From contig CAZRNR010000032.1 of the NCBI GenBank assembly GCA_964601505.1, positions 1-23,812 of the forward strand: a stretch of DNA of 23,812 nucleotides, given 5' to 3'. The notes beneath the pieces were generated by a model that had not been told where the DNA came from, searched no databases, and was given only the letters and a program-made list of their open reading frames with translations. A program made the translations under genes and the position numbers. The first letter of the stretch is position 1; the number at the start of each line of letters is the position of its first letter. Shown here one piece after another: positions 23,812 to 23,812 of this stretch. This DNA is from DRWZ01 sp964601505 (lineage in GTDB: Bacteria; Calescibacteriota; Calescibacteriia; Calescibacteriales; Calescibacteriaceae).

Positions 23812-23812
23812 A

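Overview
The window reads as chromosomal DNA of a low-GC, diderm bacterium. The evidence for an outer membrane is an outer-membrane porin, an O-antigen ligase-like protein and a Wzc/CpsD-type kinase tail. The heavy use of ATA (Ile) and AGA (Arg) codons and the cas gene types would fit a thermophilic or deep-branching lineage, but this is inference and I cannot name the taxon. No rRNA, tRNA or intact CRISPR array was seen.

Left part (1-6347): the 3' half of a type I-B (Tneap/Cst-like) CRISPR-Cas operon on the + strand: truncated cas7, cas5, cas3, cas4, cas1, cas2. A 105-bp element with 14-bp terminal inverted repeats and an exact 9-bp flanking direct repeat sits between cas1 and cas2 and looks like a MITE-type insertion. 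A 250-bp gap between cas3 and cas4 holds broken reading frames.

Middle (6350-9900): an accessory, decaying region. A GC-richer formate/nitrite-channel gene (6533-7441) looks imported. On the - strand lies what appears to be the ruin of a type III CRISPR module: the C-terminal end of a Cmr6-like RAMP protein, an intact csx3 (cyclic tetra-adenylate ring nuclease family), and a broken csx1 that still encodes the HEPN motif RNFFAH but carries stops, frameshifts and a large internal deletion. csx3 and csx1 overlap as ATGA, and csx1 and the next broken frame overlap as GTGA, so the ancestral operon order is still legible. Only csx3 remains open.

Right part (9900-23812): mostly ordinary chromosome. 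It holds a small coiled-coil protein and a PQQ-type sugar dehydrogenase family protein (+); clpX, an orphan TRAP substrate-binding protein and DNA polymerase III delta prime (-); a three-gene + operon (porin, FMN-binding/ApbE fusion, four-helix membrane protein) preceded by a good match to a Fur box; two - strand membrane proteins, one O-antigen ligase-like; an orphan ABC-2 permease abutting a CaiB-type CoA transferase/racemase, then 3-hydroxyacyl-CoA dehydrogenase (+); and the C-terminal tail of a tyrosine autokinase (-) at the right edge.

The most interesting items are the fossil type III module with a surviving csx3 beside a live-looking type I-B operon, the MITE-like insertion splitting cas1 from cas2, and the putatively iron-regulated porin/flavinylation operon.
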